This document shows positions 58,375 through 64,000 of a stretch of 64,000 nucleotides of DNA, in pieces. Origin of the DNA: Actinoplanes sp. SE50/110 (lineage in GTDB: Bacteria > Actinomycetota > Actinomycetes > Mycobacteriales > Micromonosporaceae). The first letter of the stretch is position 1; every line of letters begins with the position of its first letter. The translations under genes and the position numbers were made by a program. Location: NCBI RefSeq assembly GCF_900119315.1, contig NZ_LT827010.1, positions 4,497,001-4,561,000 of the forward strand. Reading direction: 5' to 3'. The notes under the pieces were generated by a model. The model was not told where the DNA came from. It saw only the letters and a program-made list of their open reading frames with translations, and did no database searches.

Positions 58375-60669
58375 TCAGCGTGCCGTGTCGTAGGCGACGA
58401 AGCGCAGCTCCGAGGTGTACCGGTTGCCCTGGTCGTCGGTGAGCCAGGTCTGCTCCGGGGTGGGCAGCATCTCGCTCACCGTCAGCCGGGCCGCCGGGTC
58501 CTTGCGCACCAGCCGGCGGACGGCCTTGGCGAGCAGATTCACGAAGACCGGGCTGTCGAAGTCGACGAACAGCGGCCGTGGCTCGGCCGGCGAGGTCACG
58601 AAGACGAACCGGGGGAGCTGCCGCTCCGCGGCCCATCGGCGTGCCGCGGCGAACCGGAGCGCCTCCGTCTTCGCGTCGGCGAAGCCCTGCTCGGCGGCGG
58701 GGAACCGCCACGTCTCCCGGGCCAGCACCACCTTGTCGACGGTCACCCGCGGGGTGTGGTCCGCTTCGGGCAGGATCCGCCACCGGTCCATCACGAGGGT
58801 GGTCAGGACGTGGGAGAACGCGTCGACGACGTCGTACCGCGTGCCGTCCGGGAGGACCGCGAACAGGGTGTCGCCGTCGGCCTGGACGGCGACGTCCGCG
58901 CAGTTGACCGTACGGGGGCGGCGTGGGTCCGCGGTGAAGTCGGCCAACGCGACGTAGTGGTCCTCGGGCCGGGCCAGGCTGTAGCGGATCCGGATGGACA
59001 GCCGGGAACGGTTCTCCTTGGCGATCATCGGCAGCAGCCGGGGCGCCGGGTGGTCCCGGGTGGTCAGCTCCAGCATCTCGTCCGGATTCGGGTGCTGATG
59101 GAGGTACAGGGCGGCGCCGAGGGTGTTGATGGCGACGTGCAGTTCGCCGAGGACCAGTGCGAACTCGCCGCGGCCGGCCGCCTCGGCGCTCGCCGCGGCG
59201 ATCATGACGTCCGGGCTGAGGTAGCGGGCGGACGGCCAGCCACCGCCGGTCGAGGGGAAACTGTGGTGGACCCGCTCCTCGATGTCGGCGAGGCGCAGCC
59301 GTACCCGGCGGGCGTCCGAGCACGGGCCGAGGATGTCCTGCCAGCGGCGCCAGAACTCCTGCTGCAGCTCGGCCGCGTCGGCCGGGGCGTCGCGGTGCAC
59401 CACCGGCATGCAGGCGAACCAGAAGGCGGCCAGGTCGGCCGGGCGCGACTCGTCGAACACCTGCCGGATCCGGGAGCGGAACCGCCGGGCCAACTCCGAG
59501 GTGAGCCAGGTGGTGCTGGACAGGAGCAGCTCCAGCGGGGCGAGGGCGGCGACCACGTCGCCGCCGACGCGGACCGACGCGGATCGCCGGCAGTCCGCGT
59601 AGATCAGGCCGCGCCCGGGTGCCGTGCCGGCGCTCTTCTCCCGGGCCGAGGCGGCGTCGGTCAGCGCGGCGAAGTCGTTCTCCAGCGCCTCGATCGCGGC
59701 CGCCAGCTCGCCCGGGCCGGTGGCCGCGCGGACCCGCTCCCGACCGCGTTCGAGCCGGTCGAGCCGGTCGAGCCCGCGCCGCCGGGCGTCATCGTCGCCG
59801 ACCCCCTCGAGCCAGGCGCGCAGATGCCGCTCCGGGTACGCGTCGGCGGGCAGATCCAGCCGCCAGTGCACCAGCCGCCGCCGGACCAGTTCGGACAGCG
59901 CCTCAGTGGGATCCGTGCCGGTCAGTTCCCCGATCGCCGCGGGCGTCCGGATCCCGTCGCAGTAGCGCAGCACCCGCAGCAGCTCCGGCGACAGATCCTG
60001 GGCCGGGCAGCCGGGCAGGGCGGCCGCGGTGGTCACGAACGGGACCCGCCGCGGGGCCACCCAGCGGGCCAGCACCGGATCGGCGCCCAGGCTGCGGGCC
60101 AGAGCGTCGATCGCCCAGCTCGCGAAGTAGATGTTCGTCCGCTCGACCAGGCCCTCGCCCGGCTCGACCACCAGGCCGGACACTCCGGGGTCGTACCTGC
60201 CCCAGCCGACCGGGCCGAAGAAGCCGATGGTGTCGTTCTTGACGCAGAACCGCTGCCAGTAGTGGGCCACCAGCTCCTCACGCTGACGGTCCTTGCTGGT
60301 GCGGGCCGACGCGGGGCGCGCGCGCAGGAACGGCCGGACCGCCCGGTCGAGCAGCGCCCGGTTCTGCCACGCCACCGCGGCCTTGTAGTCGGGCCGGGCC
60401 GCGATCTCCTGCAGGGTGAGCGCGGTCTTCACCGCGGCCGCGTCATAGGTCTCCAGAAAAGCGGCCTCCGGAGAAGCGGCCTCCGGAGAAGCGGCCTCCG
60501 GAAAAGCGGCCTCCGGGGAAGGCACCTCCGAAAGGGCGGCCGCCGACAGTTCCGGGGCGACGAGCCGCAACACCCCCTCGGCCGGGAAACCCGGGCCGCG
60601 CAGCGCGAACTGTTCCCACAGCCGGAACCGGCCGCCGAGCAGCAGCGGCGTGCTCTCCGAACCGGCCAT
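58375..60669 (-). CDS. LanB-type lantibiotic dehydratase-like protein 1 (no elimination domain)
   Basis: A 764-residue protein matching the N-terminal domain of LanB dehydratases throughout. It has FCVKNDTIGFFGPVGWGRYD, GRGLIYADCRRSASVRVG, ALVLGELHVAINTLG and the C-terminal EMLPTPEQTWLTDDQGNRYTSELR. LanB N-domains transfer amino acids from aminoacyl-tRNA; small LanBs (PEARLs) add amino acids to peptide C-termini. The separate SpaB_C elimination domain found in full LanB is missing. It lies 1 bp from the PCP gene. A run of PEAA repeats occupies residues about 48-75. Confidence 0.82.
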   Translation of the reverse strand: MAGSESTPLLLGGRFRLWEQFALRGPGFPAEGVLRLVAPELSAAALSEVPSPEAAFPEAASPEAASPEAAFLETYDAAAVKTALTLQEIAARPDYKAAVAWQNRALLDRAVRPFLRARPASARTSKDRQREELVAHYWQRFCVKNDTIGFFGPVGWGRYDPGVSGLVVEPGEGLVERTNIYFASWAIDALARSLGADPVLARWVAPRRVPFVTTAAALPGCPAQDLSPELLRVLRYCDGIRTPAAIGELTGTDPTEALSELVRRRLVHWRLDLPADAYPERHLRAWLEGVGDDDARRRGLDRLDRLERGRERVRAATGPGELAAAIEALENDFAALTDAASAREKSAGTAPGRGLIYADCRRSASVRVGGDVVAALAPLELLLSSTTWLTSELARRFRSRIRQVFDESRPADLAAFWFACMPVVHRDAPADAAELQQEFWRRWQDILGPCSDARRVRLRLADIEERVHHSFPSTGGGWPSARYLSPDVMIAAASAEAAGRGEFALVLGELHVAINTLGAALYLHQHPNPDEMLELTTRDHPAPRLLPMIAKENRSRLSIRIRYSLARPEDHYVALADFTADPRRPRTVNCADVAVQADGDTLFAVLPDGTRYDVVDAFSHVLTTLVMDRWRILPEADHTPRVTVDKVVLARETWRFPAAEQGFADAKTEALRFAAARRWAAERQLPRFVFVTSPAEPRPLFVDFDSPVFVNLLAKAVRRLVRKDPAARLTVSEMLPTPEQTWLTDDQGNRYTSELRFVAYDTAR
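60453..60527. repeat. 15-bp tandem repeat inside LanB-1 gene
   Basis: Five 15-bp units (consensus on the + strand CCGGAGAAGCGGCCT) encode successive SPEAA/FPEAA repeats near the N-terminus. The central three units differ at only one position, suggesting recent slippage expansion in a flexible linker. Confidence 0.85.
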
Positions 60670-60670
60670 C

Positions 60671-60901
60671 TCAGCGCACCCACTCGGCCAGGTCGGCCGG
60701 CGTCGGATAGGAGAACACCAGCGCCACCGGTACGTCGGTGCCCAGGTGCTCCTGGAGCCGGGCGGTGATCTGGAAGGCGGCCAGCGAGTCCCCGCCCGCC
60801 TCGAAGAAGTCGCAGTCGGGTCCGAGCGTGGCGTCCGCGAGCGTCTCCCGGTAGATCTCGGTGATCAGTTCGGTGAGATCGGTGGTCTGGTTGGTGCTCA
60901 T
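60671..60901 (-). CDS. Free-standing peptidyl/acyl carrier protein
   Basis: A 76-residue carrier protein. DFFEAGGDSLAAFQI holds the phosphopantetheine Ser39, and the C-terminal helix ends PTPADLAEWVR. The start overlaps the A-protein stop (ATGA), so they are translationally coupled. It would be loaded by the adenylation protein and present an aminoacyl thioester to a partner, perhaps a LanB protein. Confidence 0.92.
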   Translation of the reverse strand: MSTNQTTDLTELITEIYRETLADATLGPDCDFFEAGGDSLAAFQITARLQEHLGTDVPVALVFSYPTPADLAEWVR

Positions 60902-62352
60902 CGAGCGGTCCTTTCCGAGGCGGCCAGGGTGAGGCGGTCCACCTTGCCGGTGCGGGTGGTCGGGAAGCGGTGCAGCCGGGCGAAGCGCCGGGGGATCATG
61001 TGCGGCGGCAGGGTCCGGGCGAGGTGCGCGCGCAGCGCGGCGTCGGCGACCCCGGCCAGGTCGCCGGTCAGGTGGGCGACCAGGTAGGTGCGGGCCCTGT
61101 CGTCGGCCGCCGCGGTGATCGCGGCGCCGGTCACGGCCGGGTGGGTGAGCAGCGCGCCCTCGACCTCGCCGGGGTCGATCCGGTAACCGCGGATCTTGAT
61201 CTGCCGGTCGCGGCGGCCGAGGTACTCCAGGTTGCCGTCCGGCCCGCGCCGGGCCAGGTCCCCGGTGCGGTACATGCGGGCGCCGGGCGGCCCGTCCGGG
61301 TCGGGCACGAACCGGTCGGCGGTCAGGCCGGGCCGGCCGGCGTAGCCGCGCGCGACGCCGGGACCGGCGATGCACAGCTCACCACCGGCCGCCAGCCGCA
61401 CCGCGGTGCCGTCGACGGGCGTGCCGATCACGTCCCGGCTCGTGTCCGGTTCCCGGGGCACCTCGAAGCGGGTGGTGGTCATCGTGCACTCGGTCGGCCC
61501 GTACTGGTTGATCAGCCGTCCGGCGATCAGCCGGCGTCCGCCGGCGAGCAGGAACGGACGGATCGGCTCGCCGGTCGTCGCGACCAGCCGCAGACCGCGC
61601 AGGGCCTGCTCGGCGCCCGGCTGTCCGAGCAGGAAGGTGAGGAACGAGGGCGTGACGCTGAGCATGCTGTTGACCCCGTGTTCGGCCAGGGCCGCGAAGA
61701 ACTGCGCCGGCCGCAGCAGCGTGGCGCGCGGCAGGACCACCAGGCGGCCGCCGGCGACCAGCGGGGCATAGGTGTCGCGCAGGGCGGCGTCGAAGCCGGG
61801 CGGGGCGAGCTGCACGGCCACCGTGTCCGGGCCGAGGTCGTAGTCGCGCACGATGCCGCGCAGGTAGGGATGCATCCAGCGGTGTTCGATCAGGACCGCG
61901 TTGGGGGTGCCGGTCGAGCCGGAGGTGTGGCTGACATAGGCCAGCGAGCGCGGCGCCACCCGGGTGGGCAGGGGCAGCTCGGGATGGGTGTCGTCGACCA
62001 GGACGGCCGGCCCGGGCAGGCCGAGGGCGGCGAGCCGGGGCGCCAGGGCCGCGCTGGTGATCGTCAGGTCCGCGCCGCGGGCCAGGGCGGCGAGCCGCTG
62101 GTCGGGCAGGTCGGTGTCGACGATCAGGAACGCCGCCCCGGTGCGCACGGTCGCGGTGACCGCGACGATCCGGTCGACGCCGTCCGCCAGGGCGACGACG
62201 CAGATCTTCTCCGGGCCGGCCTGCCGGGCGGCGAGCGCCCAGGCCAGGGCCCGGGAGCGGTGGTGCAGGTCGCGGCGGCTGAGGCTGCCGCCGGGGGTGA
62301 TGAGCGCCGGAGTGTCGCCGTCCGGCAGCTCGGATACGAAGGTGGGCATCAT
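60898..62352 (-). CDS. Stand-alone adenylation protein
   Basis: A 484-residue adenylate-forming enzyme with most NRPS A-domain cores: A5 NQYGPTECTM, A7 YRTGDLA, A8 GRRDRQIKIRGYRIDPGEVE, A10 TRTGKVDRL. Core A3 reads TSGSTGTPNAV with Asn151 in place of the usual Lys, which is unusual. The specificity residues read about DARSATQMTK and match nothing I know. It overlaps LanB-2 and the PCP by 4 bp on either side. It probably activates an amino or other acid for the PCP. Confidence 0.88.
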   Translation of the reverse strand: MMPTFVSELPDGDTPALITPGGSLSRRDLHHRSRALAWALAARQAGPEKICVVALADGVDRIVAVTATVRTGAAFLIVDTDLPDQRLAALARGADLTITSAALAPRLAALGLPGPAVLVDDTHPELPLPTRVAPRSLAYVSHTSGSTGTPNAVLIEHRWMHPYLRGIVRDYDLGPDTVAVQLAPPGFDAALRDTYAPLVAGGRLVVLPRATLLRPAQFFAALAEHGVNSMLSVTPSFLTFLLGQPGAEQALRGLRLVATTGEPIRPFLLAGGRRLIAGRLINQYGPTECTMTTTRFEVPREPDTSRDVIGTPVDGTAVRLAAGGELCIAGPGVARGYAGRPGLTADRFVPDPDGPPGARMYRTGDLARRGPDGNLEYLGRRDRQIKIRGYRIDPGEVEGALLTHPAVTGAAITAAADDRARTYLVAHLTGDLAGVADAALRAHLARTLPPHMIPRRFARLHRFPTTRTGKVDRLTLAASERTAR

Positions 62353-64000
62353 CGCGGGCCTCCGGTGCTCTGGTCGACCGCCACGAACCGCAGTTCGCTG
62401 CAGTAGCGGGCGCCCTGGTCGTCGGTGAGCCAGGCCTGCTCGGGGGTGGGCAGCATCTCGCTGACGGTCAGCACGGCCACCGGGTCGGCCCTGCTGAGCC
62501 GGCGGATCGCCTTGGCCAGGATGCTCACGTAGACCGGGCTGTCGAAGTCCACGTAGAACGGCCGTGGCTCGGCCGGTGACACGACGAAGGCGAACCGGGG
62601 CAGGCCCTGGTGCTCCCGCCACGCCCGGGCGGCCACGAAGCGGGCGGCCTCGGACTTCTCGGCCGCGAATCGCAGGGTGTCCGCGGGCAGCCGCCAGGTC
62701 TCCCGGGAGAGCACCATCCGGTCGACCGTGACCCGGGGGGTGTGTCCCTCGTCGGGCTGCACGGCGAACCGGTTCATGACCTGGTTGGTCAGCGCGTTGC
62801 CGAACACGTCGAGCAGGGGGAACCGCTCGCCGCCGGGCAGGACCGCTTCCAGCGTGCCGTCGCGCTCCTCGACCAGGACGTCGGCCCCGGCGAGGGTGCG
62901 CGGCCGATGCGGGTCGGCGGTGTGGTCGACCACGCCGACCAGGTAGTCCGCCGGCCGGATCAGGGCCGGTCGGCTGCGGGTCGACCAGCGCAGTGCCTTG
63001 GACTCCTTGGGCAGCATCGGCATCAGCCGCGGGCCGGGGAAGTCGGTGTCGGTCTCGGCGATCAGCTCCGCCGCGTCCGGGTGCTGCATGACGAACAGCG
63101 ACTGGGTCAGGGTGTTGGTGCCCACGTGCATCTCGCCCAGCACCAGCTCGAAGTCCCCCCGGGCCACCGCCTCGGCGCTGTCGGCCAGCACGAACACGTC
63201 GGGACTCGCGTAGCGGGCGAGGGCCCAGCCGCGGCCGGGCTCGTCGAAGGCGGCGGCGACCCGGTCGGCGATGTCGGCGGCGCGCAGCCGCACCCGGCGG
63301 GCGCCGGGCGGCGCGTCGATGATCGCGGCCCAGCGTCGCTGGAGCTCCCGGCGGATCTCCTCGGCGTCGTCGGGGGCTCCGGCGTACGGGTTGGGGATGC
63401 ACCGCATCCACAGCGAGGCGAGATCCACGGTGCCCAGCTCGGCGCGCAGTGTCTCGAACCGTTCCCGGATCCGGCCCTCGGCGACCTCGGCGAACCGGTG
63501 GACCAGCCAACGGGCCGCGGTCAGGCAGAAGCTCAGCGGGGTGAGCTCGGCCAGCACGGCCGCGCCCACCCGGACGGTCGCGGCGCGCCGGGTGTCGGCA
63601 TACGTCAGTGCCCGGCACGGTGCCGTCCGCGCACCCTTCTCCCGCTGGGCGGCCGTCGCGGTCAGCTCGGCGAACGCCGTCTCCATGCGGTCGAAGGCGT
63701 CCAGCAGCGCGGCCGGGTCGCGGCCCGCCGCCCGCACCCGGTCCCGGCCGCGCTCCACGACCGCCAGCCGGGACAGGGCGTCCTGCCGGATCCGGGGGTC
63801 GGCGATGCGCGCCAGGGTGGCCCGCAGCCAGCGGTCCGGGTGGGTGTCGGCGGGGATCTCCAGGCGCCACACGATCCAGCGGCGGCGGGCCAGCACGTCC
63901 AGCACGTCCAGCACCTCACCGGCGGGCCGGCCGGTCGCCGCGGCGATCTCGGCCGGCAGCCGGGCGCCGTCACACAGGGCGAGGATCCGCCGGGCCTCGG
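62349..64000 (-). CDS. LanB-type dehydratase-like protein 2 (5' end beyond window)
   Basis: The C-terminal about 550 residues of a second LanB N-domain protein, a paralogue of LanB-1: CRALTYADTRRAATVRVG, FELVLGEMHVGTNTL, EMLPTPEQAWLTDDQGARYCSELR end the protein at residue level equivalent to LanB-1. The start lies beyond base 64000. The stop overlaps the A-protein start (ATGA), making it upstream in the LanB-2/A/PCP/LanB-1 operon. No SpaB_C domain follows. Confidence 0.85.
   Translation of the reverse strand, partial: EARRILALCDGARLPAEIAAATGRPAGEVLDVLDVLARRRWIVWRLEIPADTHPDRWLRATLARIADPRIRQDALSRLAVVERGRDRVRAAGRDPAALLDAFDRMETAFAELTATAAQREKGARTAPCRALTYADTRRAATVRVGAAVLAELTPLSFCLTAARWLVHRFAEVAEGRIRERFETLRAELGTVDLASLWMRCIPNPYAGAPDDAEEIRRELQRRWAAIIDAPPGARRVRLRAADIADRVAAAFDEPGRGWALARYASPDVFVLADSAEAVARGDFELVLGEMHVGTNTLTQSLFVMQHPDAAELIAETDTDFPGPRLMPMLPKESKALRWSTRSRPALIRPADYLVGVVDHTADPHRPRTLAGADVLVEERDGTLEAVLPGGERFPLLDVFGNALTNQVMNRFAVQPDEGHTPRVTVDRMVLSRETWRLPADTLRFAAEKSEAARFVAARAWREHQGLPRFAFVVSPAEPRPFYVDFDSPVYVSILAKAIRRLSRADPVAVLTVSEMLPTPEQAWLTDDQGARYCSELRFVAVDQSTGGPR

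Overview
The window is high-GC DNA (about 70% or more by eye) with GTG starts, ATGA/GTGA overlaps, Tat-like and lipoprotein signals, MbtH, AraC, MarR and LAL-type regulators, and F420-type oxidoreductases. This points to a filamentous actinomycete, most likely Micromonosporaceae (Actinoplanes-like). No tRNA, rRNA, CRISPR array or complete insertion sequence was seen.

Left part (1-27 kb) is accessory chromosome. It holds the start of a GyrB-like gene behind an ATP-grasp gene, a MacAB-type efflux operon (1133-4100), RidA, a truncated phosphotransferase remnant, a three-gene operon with an HExxH protein (6351-8539), a DUF574 methyltransferase, a PP2C phosphatase and an AraC regulator. A cellulose-degradation pair (GH5-CBM2 plus a Cip1-like protein) sits behind a perfect CebR-type operator. 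Next come a carbonic anhydrase/MarR divergon with paired operators, a protein with a VHL-beta-like domain, a polysaccharide synthase operon (processive GT2, HlyD-like protein, GH81 beta-1,3-glucanase) and a HET-C-like secreted protein.

The right part (27-64 kb) is a biosynthetic region. NRPS-1 (C-A-T-C-A-T) and a SyrP-like Fe(II)/2-oxoglutarate hydroxylase read leftward. A class II lanthionine synthetase (LanM), a 76-residue candidate precursor ending in STTCCPPPDPR, a LAL regulator and MbtH read rightward. SbnB/SbnA (2,3-diaminopropionate supply) and NRPS-2 (C-A-T-C-A-T-TE) form a second divergent pair. NRPS-2 module 1 reads as serine and module 2 as an aromatic residue; its thioesterase has cysteine where the nucleophilic serine normally sits. 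A 14-bp motif, consensus CCGGTYSTTCTCTG, precedes the hydroxylase/NRPS-1, LanM, MbtH, SbnA/B and NRPS-2. It suggests one regulon and ties the lanthipeptide genes to the NRPS.

At the right edge a tightly overlapping leftward operon encodes two LanB-type proteins (the complete one lacks the elimination domain), a stand-alone adenylation protein with an altered A3 motif and a free carrier protein. An F420-type monooxygenase and a DinB-like protein follow. I know of no characterised pathway with this LanB/A/PCP/LanB set, and it is the strongest candidate for a new system. Between the NRPS blocks lie a response regulator lacking the phospho-acceptor Asp, a doubly frameshifted subtilase and an M35 metalloprotease, which may be unrelated to the cluster.
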